Positions 9,884 to 18,441 of a stretch of 64,000 nucleotides of DNA are shown piece after piece. Positions within the stretch are counted from its first letter, which is position 1; the number at the start of each line of letters is the position of its first letter. The notes under the pieces were generated by a model, which did not search any database, was not told the origin of the DNA, and saw only the letters and a program-made list of their open reading frames with translations. A program made the translations under genes and the position numbers. Source of the stretch: an uncultured Bartonella sp. (lineage in GTDB: Bacteria; Pseudomonadota; Alphaproteobacteria; Rhizobiales; Rhizobiaceae); contig NZ_CALYPR010000001.1 in the NCBI RefSeq assembly GCF_945277285.1, positions 682,001 through 746,000 of the forward strand, given 5' to 3'.

Positions 9884-10990
9884 CTAGCTTTTCTCCAATA
9901 TGACGGCAGCGCGCAAACCGTCTTTTCCAAAACGCGCTATATGATCAAAAACTTCATAGTTCAAAGGCAAGTTTGCAGAATCGGCAATTGTTTCGCCTTC
10001 CTCTTCCTCCACCCATGGATCATGAATCAGAATATGTTGCCCGTCATCGCCATGGACCAGTACCCAATGGGGAATTTTTTCGCCAAACATATGATAGAAA
10101 CTGATGAGAACGAGAACCACCGCACCACGGGCAAGAGCGGCACGGATATCATCAAGCGTGAACGCTGCAATTTGGACCGGAATATGGGCCTGATCGGCCT
10201 GCTCACGAAAATCTGTTTGCGCTAACTCCATAATTTGACGTTTTTTCGGATCGCGCACGGAATTGATAAAAAGATAGTCGTAACTTGATACTATAATTGT
10301 CGGTTTCAAACCATATTTATGAGCAAGAACCGCAAGCCCGAATGGTTCGCAACCACCCGGCCCCGAAAGCATGAAAATAGTTGTTGCCCCGCGCCAAAGC
10401 CGCAATTCAAATACCGGATCAAGGCGTGACTGCGGATCAAAATATTTAAGCGCCATCATCAGGCAGGCAGCCCCACATGTAAACTCGGAGGTCTGCTGAT
10501 AATAGGGAACCGACGTTTCAACGGGGGTATCTCCACGCAATGTCTTTTCATAGCGCAATGCCGGTGCATGATCGGCATAATAGTCGAGATAGCGGCCAAT
10601 CGGACGATAATGAAACCGCTCGTAGAGGCGGATTGCCCGCGCATTGTCTTCACGCACTTCCAAACGCATGTAAACACGCCCTTGATCAAAAGCAACTTTT
10701 TCTGCTGCTTCCAACAATTGTGAACCAAGGCCTTTTATTTTCTCATCCGGCTTGACCGCAAGCGAATACAGTCGCGCCAATGCTGTTCCTTTACGAAAAA
10801 GGATCATCGCATAGCCCACAACAGCTCCGTCAAGTTCACCAACTATTGTGTTGGCCGTCGGGCGATCAATCAATGTGCGAAAAGAACGGCGTGAAATCCT
10901 GTCACTGTCAAAACAGGCTTCTTCAATGGCAACAAGTGCATCAATATCGTCTAATGTTGCTTTTCGCTTTATCAAATTGCCCATTGGCAT
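9884..10990 (-). CDS. GNAT acetyltransferase fused to a peptidase C39-like domain
   Basis: This 368-residue fusion has an N-terminal GNAT domain (about 5-145) with an acetyl-CoA loop KIKGLGSQLL at 84-93 and the motif REDNARAIRLYERFHY. It is followed by a papain-like C39 domain (about 160-355). Putative catalytic residues are visible: Gln165/166 and Cys172 in YQQTSEFTCGAAC, His308 in IPHWVLVHG and Asp324 in IHDPW. There is no signal peptide or membrane segment, so it should act in the cytoplasm. It is the first gene of an operon with the RLAN/ATP-grasp ligase. The natural inference is that acetylation, peptide ligation and peptide cleavage act on the same substrate, but no substrate is identifiable. 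Confidence 0.88.
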   Translation of the reverse strand: MPMGNLIKRKATLDDIDALVAIEEACFDSDRISRRSFRTLIDRPTANTIVGELDGAVVGYAMILFRKGTALARLYSLAVKPDEKIKGLGSQLLEAAEKVAFDQGRVYMRLEVREDNARAIRLYERFHYRPIGRYLDYYADHAPALRYEKTLRGDTPVETSVPYYQQTSEFTCGAACLMMALKYFDPQSRLDPVFELRLWRGATTIFMLSGPGGCEPFGLAVLAHKYGLKPTIIVSSYDYLFINSVRDPKKRQIMELAQTDFREQADQAHIPVQIAAFTLDDIRAALARGAVVLVLISFYHMFGEKIPHWVLVHGDDGQHILIHDPWVEEEEGETIADSANLPLNYEVFDHIARFGKDGLRAAVILEKS

Positions 10991-11334
10991 ACTCGTGACG
11001 AACCACCTTTAATGTTAGATCGAACAGCTACCATATAAATGATATTTTTCGCATGAATAGGCTATATTTTCGTTTTTGCAAGAAAACACTGAAACCTATC
11101 CCATGCTTTTTATAAAACGAATGTGACGTATTTGGGAAAACGTCAAACTCGCCCCGTTAACCATGTTAAAATCACAAATCATTGAAAATAAATATTTTTA
11201 AATTTTAACTATAATTCAAATGTTAATACAGTGTTGCATTCTGGTCATTGACTTACAAACCAAGTTGGACTTTAACCTTTTGTTAACGATCTTTATTGTG
11301 TCGGGATCGTCACAAGTTCGAGTTGAGTACCAAA
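10991..11334. other. AT-rich divergent promoter region
   Basis: These 344 bases separate the minus-strand GNAT-C39 operon from the plus-strand cysteine peptidase gene. They are very AT-rich, with TTAA-rich stretches around 11160-11290. I see no open frame long enough to be a convincing precursor peptide, no strong hairpin and no clear -35/-10 pair. It must contain promoters for both directions. Confidence 0.5.
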
Positions 11335-11940
11335 ATGGTGTTTGCGTTCAGATTATTACTATTTGTAATTTTGACAGTTGTCGGCCTCACTGCGGCAAAA
11401 GCGGCAAGCGAGTTTATGACTGTCAGCGGCCAAACATCGCAACCAATCGGTCATTATGAATTCTGCGAGCGCCTGCCACATGAATGCAAAATTCGTAACA
11501 GCGTACTGCAACCGGTAAAATTGACCCAGAATGTCTGGGACATGATGCTTGATGTCAATCATAGTGTGAATACTCGCATTACACCGGCAACCGACATGGA
11601 ACTTTATGGCAAGGAAGAATACTGGGCCTACCCTGTTAATGCCGGTGACTGTGAGGACTATGTTCTTGAAAAACAACGCGAATTACGTGATAAGGGGATA
11701 CCGCTTGCAAGCTTGCTCATTACGGTTGTTCGCAAGCCTGATGGCGAGGGGCATGCTGTTTTGACTGTACGGACTGACCGTGGTGATTTCATTCTGGATA
11801 ATTTGCGTGATGAAGTCTTCAACTGGAAAGATACCGAATATACCTATCTCAAACGTCAGTCGACACAAACGCCGGGCAAATGGGTGAGCATCGAACAGCG
11901 TGATGATATAGTCGTCAGCTCCGTCAATAATGGCAACTGA
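11335..11940 (+). CDS. Secreted transglutaminase-like cysteine peptidase (BTLCP, DUF920)
   Basis: The 201-residue protein starts with a signal peptide (hydrophobic residues 3-20, probable cleavage after AKA at about 23), so it acts in the periplasm. It matches the bacterial transglutaminase-like cysteine proteinase family to which LapG belongs. The catalytic triad is visible as Cys106 (AGDCEDYV), His140 (GEGHAVL) and Asp155 (ILDN). LapG cleaves a surface adhesin under LapD control, but no LapA- or LapD-like gene lies nearby, so the substrate is unknown; Rhizobiales carry several such paralogues. The ATG at 11335 is chosen because it begins the signal peptide; the frame is open 13 codons further upstream. 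It is divergent from the GNAT-C39 operon. Confidence 0.85.
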   Translation: MVFAFRLLLFVILTVVGLTAAKAASEFMTVSGQTSQPIGHYEFCERLPHECKIRNSVLQPVKLTQNVWDMMLDVNHSVNTRITPATDMELYGKEEYWAYPVNAGDCEDYVLEKQRELRDKGIPLASLLITVVRKPDGEGHAVLTVRTDRGDFILDNLRDEVFNWKDTEYTYLKRQSTQTPGKWVSIEQRDDIVVSSVNNGN

Positions 11941-12186
11941 CAAAGCCAATTCTTAATGCTTGACAAAGCTTTTATGGCGGTAACAAACGTTAAACATCAT
12001 AAGACGACAGTTGAAGAAACTCGGGTGGATTTGGTCAGTCTGAACAAATGAATGTCATTTATATAGAACTTTCAGCTGCCGATATGAAAAAGCCAAATAG
12101 CCGATTAGAACATAAAGCAATGCAGTGATTGCCAATTGCTTTCCTCTAGGCTTAAAGCAAAATTTGATCTTGCGGCAATGTTAAAT

Positions 12187-13293
12187 TCAGAATGGCTTTC
12201 CTTCACAGAAAAGCTTTTCCAAACGTTCCATATCATCGCTGATGTGAAAGCCTTTTTTCTGCAACCATTGATCGTCAAGATAGGTAGACCGATACCGCTC
12301 GCCGCTATCGCAAATCAATGTGACAAGTGAGCCTTTTTGCTTATTGCGGATCATATCACAAATCAGTTCGGCAGCGGCAAAAACATTGGTTCCCGTCGAA
12401 CCACCGCAACTACGACCAATAAGGCGGCTTATCACGCGCATGGCTGCAAGGCTTTCTTCATCTTTAACCGAAACCATGCGGTCGATAACGTCAGGCAAAA
12501 AGGATGGTTCAACCCGCGCCCGCCCAATTCCTTCAATAACCGATTTGCAAGCGTCGATTTCCTTGATAGAGCGGTCTGCATAATGGCGATGGAAAACCGA
12601 ACCTTCAGGATCTGCCACACAAAGTTTGGTTGAAAACTTACGATATCTGATATAACGGCCTAAAGTTGCAGAAGTCCCGCCTGTACCGGCACTTGCAACG
12701 ATCCATTCGGGAACCGGATGAGGTTCTTTCTCCATCTGGCAAAAAATGGAATCTGCAATATTATTGTTGCCACGCCAGTCCGTTGCTCGTTCAGCATAAG
12801 TAAACTGGTCGATATAATAACCGTCCAACTCGTCCGCAAGATTTTGCGCGGTGACATAAACCGATTTTGGATCATCAATAAAATGGACACGACCACCATA
12901 AGCCTCAATCGCCGCAACTTTTTGCGGAGATGTTGTTCTGGGAATAACTGTCACAAAGGGCACACCAATAAGCTTGGCAAAATAAGCTTCTGAAACAGCT
13001 GTCGAGCCACTGGACGCTTCAACAATTGTTGTTTTCGGTCCAATTTTGCCATTACAGAGAGAATAAAGGAAAAGCGAACGCGCCAAACGATGCTTCAAAC
13101 TACCGGTCGGGTGACAGGATTCATCCTTGAGATAGAGCGTTATTCCACACGATTTCGGTAAATCATAACGAATAAGATGGGTATCAGCAGAACGGTTTAT
13201 TTCCGCTTCAATAATCTCGATTGCTTTTTTCAGCCATTCCCGGCTACAACAGCGTGGCGCATCATAGGCACAAGACAAATCAGCTTCAGTCAC
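12187..13293 (-). CDS. PLP-dependent cysteine synthase-family enzyme (Cds1-like)
   Basis: The 368-residue protein is a fold-type II PLP enzyme. The Schiff-base lysine is Lys67 in HPTGSLKHRLA, the substrate loop is SSGSTAVSEAYFAK, and the PLP phosphate is held by AGTGGTSAT. It belongs to the branch that includes the mycobacterial desulfhydrase Cds1 rather than CysK/CysM, judging by the STGSLK-type motif with H-R-L-A and the C-terminal SCGGSTGTN segment. It probably makes or degrades cysteine; direction and physiological substrate are not determined by sequence. It has a single-gene arrangement with gcrA downstream on the same strand 134 bases away across a hairpin-bearing gap. Confidence 0.85.
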   Translation of the reverse strand: MTEADLSCAYDAPRCCSREWLKKAIEIIEAEINRSADTHLIRYDLPKSCGITLYLKDESCHPTGSLKHRLARSLFLYSLCNGKIGPKTTIVEASSGSTAVSEAYFAKLIGVPFVTVIPRTTSPQKVAAIEAYGGRVHFIDDPKSVYVTAQNLADELDGYYIDQFTYAERATDWRGNNNIADSIFCQMEKEPHPVPEWIVASAGTGGTSATLGRYIRYRKFSTKLCVADPEGSVFHRHYADRSIKEIDACKSVIEGIGRARVEPSFLPDVIDRMVSVKDEESLAAMRVISRLIGRSCGGSTGTNVFAAAELICDMIRNKQKGSLVTLICDSGERYRSTYLDDQWLQKKGFHISDDMERLEKLFCEGKPF

Positions 13294-13380
13294 TTTGAAT
13301 CTTCCTTTTGGAGAGATTTAAAGTTATAAAAACAGATATTAATTTTGAAGAAAATACAGTTCGTTTTTTCTAATAAATAT

Positions 13381-13412
13381 GAAAATCTTGAAATAAAAAT
13401 TTCAAGATTTTC
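13381..13412. terminator. AT-rich hairpin between gcrA and the cysteine synthase-like gene
   Basis: GAAAATCTTGAAA and TTTCAAGATTTTC form a perfect 13-bp inverted repeat around a six-base loop. It lies about 15 bases downstream of the gcrA stop codon. Both flanks are AT-rich. The stem is weak in GC, so terminator function for gcrA (minus strand) is likely but not certain. Confidence 0.6.
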
Positions 13413-13427
13413 AATTTTATTAAAATT

Positions 13428-13991
13428 TTATGCTCTTATGCGACGACGTTCCGAAACTGGTTGGAAAGCGAGTTTGGCATGAAAAGCGCAATAAGGACCG
13501 GATTCACCAGCATCGGCACCACAGAAATAGAAGTCATCAGACAACGGGTCGCCCACCGGCCATTTACAGGTGTTTTCGCTCAATTGCAGAAGACTTAAAT
13601 GACGTGACATCGGCACGACAACATCGGTTGATGGCTGTTCTTCTGCTTGCGAGGCCGCATCAGCAACAAATTCCATTTTCAAAGCGGTTGCACCGATGCT
13701 TGAAGCCTGTGGCCTTGCTGCAGCGGCTGTTGCTGCCGAAACTGTGTGTACCGGCGTTGCACGAGCCGCACGGGCAGTAGATGCTGAATTATTTACCACC
13801 GTTTCTGTCGGCTTCTTTGTCCGTGGTGTTGTCTTTGTTGTTTTTCCACGTCCTGACAATTTCAATCGATGAACTTTGCCGATAACGGCATTACGGCTAA
13901 CTCCGCCAAGCTGGGCAGCAATCTGGCTAGCACTTAACCCGTCACTCCAAAGCTTTTTCAAAAGTTCAACACGTTCATCTGTCCAGTTCAT
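13428..13991 (-). CDS. gcrA: Cell-cycle regulator GcrA
   Basis: GcrA is an alphaproteobacterial transcription factor that works with sigma70 RNA polymerase at promoters whose GANTC sites are methylated by CcrM. The 187-residue protein begins MNWTDERVELLKKLW followed by a helix-turn-helix (SASQIAAQLGGVSRNAVIGK, about 20-40), which is the family hallmark. A low-complexity Ala/Thr-rich linker spans about residues 50-125. The conserved C-terminal RNA-polymerase-binding domain (TCKWPVGDP..FYFCGA..GPYCAFH) completes it. The gene is followed by a hairpin and is divergent from argD. Confidence 0.96.
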   Translation of the reverse strand: MNWTDERVELLKKLWSDGLSASQIAAQLGGVSRNAVIGKVHRLKLSGRGKTTKTTPRTKKPTETVVNNSASTARAARATPVHTVSAATAAAARPQASSIGATALKMEFVADAASQAEEQPSTDVVVPMSRHLSLLQLSENTCKWPVGDPLSDDFYFCGADAGESGPYCAFHAKLAFQPVSERRRIRA

Positions 13992-14334
13992 ACCGGCACT
14001 CCGTTCCTTATATTAATCCGAGCCCCCCAAAAAAACGATAGGGACCCGATAATCAGCTTTCATTCTGTTGTCTTGCCGGAATCCATCATTGCGCTGAAAA
14101 GCGCAAAACGGTTACATCTGTTATGATAAAAATTCGGCAGAACTCAAATGTCCTTGTCTACTCTAAGTACTATACGCCATGACTCTATGACAAGAGCCCA
14201 CACACTATTATATAAGTGTTTTGCTACGTTTTCCCCAACTTGCGAATCACTTTTTTTGAAAATTTCAAAAAAAGCGAACTGAAAAATTGATTTTTGCAAG
14301 ATAAATTTTGATTATGGTCATTAAAAGGCATCAA

Positions 14335-14363
14335 TTGACTTTTTCTCTGACAGGCAGGATAGT
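14335..14363 (+). promoter_or_regulatory. Candidate promoter upstream of the argD leader hairpin
   Basis: TTGACT at 14335-14340 and GATAGT at 14358-14363 are separated by 17 bases and match the sigma70 consensus at 5/6 and 4/6 positions. A transcript would start near 14370, just before the hairpin at 14382-14407. This is a by-eye match only. Confidence 0.4.
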
Positions 14364-14381
14364 AAATAGAGGCTGATATTG

Positions 14382-14420
14382 CAGCGCCATCATACAACAT
14401 GGCGCTGTTGATGTTTTGTT
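14382..14420 (+). terminator. Terminator- or attenuator-like hairpin in the argD leader
   Basis: CAGCGCCAT and ATGGCGCTG form a perfect 9-bp stem with an 8-base loop, followed by TTGATGTTTTGTTT. No plus-strand gene lies upstream, since gcrA is on the other strand, so the structure does not end a known coding gene. It could terminate a very short RNA, attenuate argD-argF, or be a 5' stabilising hairpin. Confidence 0.5.
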
Positions 14421-14559
14421 TATCAAAATTTCGCTGTTTTTTAAAAATCTAACGTTTCATTGAGAAAGATAGTGATATTATCGTTTTCAATGTGTCTGAC
14501 AGTTTTTACAACTGTTTTTGATATATGAGACGGGTGTGAATGAGATAGGAGACCAAGTA

Positions 14560-15759
14560 ATGACCAAAAACTCTGCGCAACCACTTTATGATACTTTTGC
14601 CCGTATCGGTTTGCGCTTTACGCGAGGAAATGGTGCATGGCTCATCTCGGATAATGGCGAGCGCTATCTCGATTTCACCTCGGGAATTGCTGTCAATGCG
14701 CTTGGTCATAATCATCCAAAACTTGTCAAAGCAATTCAGGAACAAGCTGAAAAACTTTGGCATGTTTCTAATCTTTTCCAATCTCCCGAGCAGGAAAAAC
14801 TGGCAACTAGGCTTTGCGCCAATAGTTTTGCCGATAAGGTGTTTTTTTGCAATTCCGGTGCTGAAGCGATAGAATGTGCAATCAAGACGGCGCGGCGTTA
14901 CCAATATGTAAGCAGCCATCCTGAACGCTATGAAATTATCACTTTTGAAGGTGCTTTTCATGGTCGTACCCTTGCAACTCTTGCCGCTGGTGGCCAGGAA
15001 AAATATCTTGAAGGTTTTGGCCCCAAGGCGGCTGGCTTCATGCAACTTCCGTTTGATGATGAAAAGGCGTTGCGCGCCGCCATCAATGAAAAAACCGCCG
15101 CTCTTCTTATTGAGCCTATTCAGGGTGAAAGCGGATTACGTCCGGTACCAAAGGAATTCATGCAATTGTTGCGCCGCATCTGTGACGAAAATGATTTGCT
15201 TTTCCTTGTCGATGAAGTACAGACCGGCATGGGGCGCACGGGAAAACTCTTTGCCTATGAATGGTCGGGGGTAAAACCGGATGTCATGGCACTGGCCAAA
15301 GGACTTGGCGGCGGTTTTCCAATTGGCGCGTGCCTTGCAACAGCTGAAGCAGCCAAGGGCATGACCCCCGGCAGCCATGGTTCGACATTTGGTGGTAACC
15401 TCCTTGCTATGGCTGCTGCCAATGCTGTTCTGGACGTAATGCTGGCTGATGGTTTTCTCGATCACGTCAATGCAATGGCCAATTTATTCAAACAAGGATT
15501 GGCTTCCATTATTGATCGTTTCCCCGATGTTGTTCAATCAATCCGTGGGGTCGGACTTTTAACAGGACTGAAATGTGTTGTTCCAAACGGTGAAGTCATT
15601 GCAGCAATGCGTGATGAAAAACTGTTAAGCGTCGGTGCGGGCAACAACGTCATTCGGTTGCTACCGCCGCTGACTGTCACAGAAGATGAAATCCGTGATG
15701 GTCTTCACCGTATTGAAAAGGCTGTCGAACTCGTTTCTAATGCCCACAAACAAAAATAG
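14560..15759 (+). CDS. argD: Acetylornithine aminotransferase
   Basis: ArgD transfers an amino group from glutamate to N-acetylglutamate semialdehyde in arginine synthesis, and often also acts in lysine synthesis. The 399-residue protein is a class III PLP aminotransferase: [17 protein letters not shown] binds the PLP phosphate, [17 protein letters not shown] holds the PLP Asp, and the Schiff-base lysine is about residue 247 in [15 protein letters not shown]. The ATG at 14560 is chosen because AGGAGA lies seven bases upstream; the frame opens 14 codons earlier without a better site. It lies 10 bases ahead of argF, the usual argD-argF pair in Rhizobiales. Confidence 0.95.
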   Translation: MTKNSAQPLYDTFARIGLRFTRGNGAWLISDNGERYLDFTSGIAVNALGHNHPKLVKAIQEQAEKLWHVSNLFQSPEQEKLATRLCANSFADKVFFCNSGAEAIECAIKTARRYQYVSSHPERYEIITFEGAFHGRTLATLAAGGQEKYLEGFGPKAAGFMQLPFDDEKALRAAINEKTAALLIEPIQGESGLRPVPKEFMQLLRRICDENDLLFLVDEVQTGMGRTGKLFAYEWSGVKPDVMALAKGLGGGFPIGACLATAEAAKGMTPGSHGSTFGGNLLAMAAANAVLDVMLADGFLDHVNAMANLFKQGLASIIDRFPDVVQSIRGVGLLTGLKCVVPNGEVIAAMRDEKLLSVGAGNNVIRLLPPLTVTEDEIRDGLHRIEKAVELVSNAHKQK

Positions 15760-15769
15760 GCTTGATATT

Positions 15770-16693
15770 ATGACGAAGAATATTCGCCACTTTACTGATC
15801 TTTCCATCCTTGCACCTGAAACTGCACGCAAAATCATTGAGCACGCAAAAAAGGTCAAAGTGCTTTTGAAAAAAGGCCAGACTGAAAAACCGTTTTTAGG
15901 CAAAACGCTGGCAATGATATTTGAAAAGCCTTCGACACGGACACGCGTATCATTTGATGTCGGCATGCACCAACTGGGTGGCGAAGCGATCATGCTGACG
16001 GGATCGGAAATGCAACTAGGTCACAGCGAAACGATTGCCGATACAGCGCGGGTACTTTCCCGCTTTGTCGACATTATCATGATACGTACGACCGCCCATA
16101 CCAGAATGCTGGAACTTGCCCAATATGCTGATGTGCCGGTTATTAATGCTCTGACAGATGATACCCATCCTTGCCAGATTCTTGCCGATGTTATGACCTT
16201 TGAAGAACATCGTGGACCAATTGCTGGAAAAACCCTAGCATGGATGGGCGATGGCAACAACGTTCTCCATTCACTCATCGAAGCTTCGGCACTTTTTAAT
16301 TTCAAATTAAAAATTGCGACACCGAAAGGTAGCGAACCACAACAGAAATACGTTGATTGGGCACGCCAGCACGGGGCAGATATTTTACTTACCAATGATG
16401 CAAAAGAAGCCGCCAAAAATGCCGATTGCATTGTCACAGATACATGGGTTTCGATGGGGCAGGAATTTCGAGCCCGTGGACGCAGTGTATTCCAGCCTTA
16501 TCAGGTCAATGAAGCGCTGATGGACTTGGCAAAACCTGATGCCTTGTTCATGCACTGTCTTCCCGCTCACCGCGGCGAAGAAGTTGTCGATGCTGTTATT
16601 GACGGGCCTCATTCGGTTGTTTTCGATGAAGCGGAAAATCGTTTGCACGCCCAAAAGGCCGTGCTCGAGTGGTGCTTGCAGGCTTTAAAATAA
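15770..16693 (+). CDS. argF: Ornithine carbamoyltransferase
   Basis: ArgF makes citrulline from ornithine and carbamoyl phosphate. The 307-residue protein shows the carbamoyl-phosphate motif STRTR within [13 protein letters not shown], the HPCQILAD motif, and the ornithine-side [10 protein letters not shown] loop. The start at 15770 is the first ATG after the argD stop, ten bases away, and begins the conserved RHFTDLS segment; an upstream in-frame start would overlap argD by 74 bases. It forms an operon with argD. A nested palindrome lies downstream before hslO. Confidence 0.96.
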   Translation: MTKNIRHFTDLSILAPETARKIIEHAKKVKVLLKKGQTEKPFLGKTLAMIFEKPSTRTRVSFDVGMHQLGGEAIMLTGSEMQLGHSETIADTARVLSRFVDIIMIRTTAHTRMLELAQYADVPVINALTDDTHPCQILADVMTFEEHRGPIAGKTLAWMGDGNNVLHSLIEASALFNFKLKIATPKGSEPQQKYVDWARQHGADILLTNDAKEAAKNADCIVTDTWVSMGQEFRARGRSVFQPYQVNEALMDLAKPDALFMHCLPAHRGEEVVDAVIDGPHSVVFDEAENRLHAQKAVLEWCLQALK

Positions 16694-16744
16694 TTCCTAT
16701 CTATAAGGCTTAATGCGAACGGTTTTACTGCGCCAATCAATTCA

Positions 16745-16794
16745 GACAGGATAAAATCAAAGGCTGAACCATGGTTCAGGCACTTTATCTTGTC
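16745..16794. repeat. Nested perfect palindrome between argF and hslO
   Basis: An inner 16-base perfect palindrome CTGAACCATGGTTCAG (16764-16779) is enclosed by outer arms GACAGGATAAA (16745-16755) and TTTATCTTGTC (16784-16794), which pair with one G-T. The plus strand continues with a run of A, not T, so it is not a standard terminator for argF. It may form a cruciform, an RNA processing site, or be a repeat-family element. Confidence 0.65.
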
Positions 16795-16878
16795 AAAAAA
16801 ACTATGTTCTTATAAAAGTCAAGAACAGTTAAAAACCGTTCCAAAAATAAAGCTTGCTTGTTTTAAGGAAACGCTGTT

Positions 16879-17919
16879 TTGACAAAAAAAATACATAAAA
16901 ACGACCAATCGGACCAAGGCAAAAAAGGTCTTTTTCTAGGAGATTTCAATTATGCCGGGGACGATGCCGTTGTTCCCTTTGAAGTGGAAGGGCTTGATGC
17001 CCGTGGCCGTGCGGTGCAACTCGGTGCTGCTCTCAATAGCATTTTATCGCGCCACCATTATCCGGAACCAGTAGCACGCCTATTGGCCGAAGCAATGGTT
17101 TTGACCGTTCTTTTAGGCACGTCACTGAAGTTTCAAGGTAAATTCATCTTGCAGACAAGTTCTGATGGACCGGTCAATCTTTTGGTCTGCGATTTTCAAA
17201 CGCCATCCAATCTTCGTGCCTATGCACGCTATGATGACAAGAAGCTCGAACAAGCTGTTCTATCCGGGCAGAATGCCCCGGAAGAACTATTAGGTAAAGG
17301 AACTCTAGCACTGACAATTGATCAGGGCGAACATATGCAACGCTATCAGGGCATTGTTGCTCTTGACGGCTCAACCCTTGAAGAGATTGCGCGCAATTAT
17401 TTCAAGCAATCGGAACAGATTCCAACCGAGGTAAGGCTTGCAGTCGCCACGCTTTTTGACCGTGACGAACAAGGGGGGGCCCGCCAAAGCTGGCGTGCAG
17501 GCGGCATCCTTGTGCAACATTTGCCAAAATCTTCAATTGATGAAGAAAACAGCAAAAAGGTTGATAAGAAAATTGACCTTGACCATTGGACAGAGGTTAA
17601 GGCACTTGCCGAAACTGTTGAAAGTTCTGAGATGACCGACCCGCAAGTTGGTACCGAACGCCTGTTGTTCCGACTTTTTCATGAACATGGTGTACGGGTG
17701 TTTAATGCCACTCCTATTGTTGACCATTGCTCATGCTCGCGCAAAAAAATCGAGAATGTGTTAAACAGTTTTACGGACGAAGAAATAAATTCCAGCGTTG
17801 AAAACGGAAAAATTACCGTCAAATGTGAATTCTGTTCGACAGTTTATAATTTTGATCCTGAAGAATTTCAAAACCGTGACAAAAAAAATAGCTCCACTTC
17901 AAACGCGATCAACAATTGA
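16879..17919 (+). CDS. hslO: Redox-regulated chaperone Hsp33
   Basis: Hsp33 is a cytoplasmic holdase switched on by oxidation, when its zinc-binding cysteines form disulfides. The 346-residue protein has the core domain and the C-terminal redox switch: CSCSRKK near residues 289-295 and KCEFCSTVY near 317-325, giving the CxC..CxxC zinc site. The TTG start at 16879 is favoured because AAGGAA lies eight bases upstream and the next internal ATG is far into the conserved core. The C-terminal tail is lysine-, asparagine- and serine-rich. It stands alone, with about 520 bases before the next gene. Confidence 0.95.
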   Translation: MTKKIHKNDQSDQGKKGLFLGDFNYAGDDAVVPFEVEGLDARGRAVQLGAALNSILSRHHYPEPVARLLAEAMVLTVLLGTSLKFQGKFILQTSSDGPVNLLVCDFQTPSNLRAYARYDDKKLEQAVLSGQNAPEELLGKGTLALTIDQGEHMQRYQGIVALDGSTLEEIARNYFKQSEQIPTEVRLAVATLFDRDEQGGARQSWRAGGILVQHLPKSSIDEENSKKVDKKIDLDHWTEVKALAETVESSEMTDPQVGTERLLFRLFHEHGVRVFNATPIVDHCSCSRKKIENVLNSFTDEEINSSVENGKITVKCEFCSTVYNFDPEEFQNRDKKNSSTSNAINN

Positions 17920-18441
17920 AAGAATGGTTCGATTATTCGCTTAAATGAATTGTTGTATCTAACCATCGCAAATTTCTTGCCAAAACTATGATTTTTCTAG
18001 CAAGAGAAAATCTGTCTTTTAAAGCAGTTTTCACACCTTATCCGGATGCGTCCTGCCTTTAAAAGAACACTTCTTTGCTGAAATGTTTGTGTAAAATCAA
18101 GAAAAGTAATGGGCAAAAAACCGGCAAAAGTAGATAAATATTGAAAACTCGTGAACAACTATTTCAATTCAGTATGAATGTTGATCAAATTTCAAGAGAC
18201 ATGAACAATTGCCATATTTTATAGACAATAGCTGGCAAAGGTGGCGGATTTGATAAAATGAACAGAGTCCATAATTTATCTCGTTTAAAATTGTTTAAAC
18301 AGTTATACCACTTTGGCGAAAGCTGATAGAAGGATCGACCGGACTTTGTTTTTAACATCTAGATTCTGCGATATTTTAAAAGTTTTCCATGTCGGCTATA
18401 ACCAAAAAATATAAGTTTTCAAAAAATGGAGCCTTGTCATT
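17920..18441. other. Intergenic region between hslO and the PBP gene
   Basis: An AT-rich stretch of 522 bases with no plausible open frame. A weak inverted repeat (CTTTTAAAGCAG at 18016-18027 with CTGCCTTTAAAAG at 18053-18065) is the only structure I noticed. It presumably holds the promoter of the penicillin-binding protein gene. Confidence 0.45.

Larger units (their letters stand above)
13992..14559. other. Divergent gcrA/argD regulatory region
   Basis: This 568-base AT-rich stretch holds no plausible gene. It contains a candidate sigma70-type promoter and a GC-rich hairpin pointing toward argD (listed separately), and an imperfect inverted repeat ACACT..AGTGT near 14201-14218. Three GANTC sites are present, about the number expected by chance. 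A good ribosome binding site, AGGAGA at 14547-14552, belongs to argD. Confidence 0.5.

Noticed and set aside
13992-14559. GANTC sites upstream of gcrA and argD as CcrM/GcrA control points
   Set aside because: Three sites in about 570 bases is roughly the chance expectation; nothing places them at a mapped promoter.
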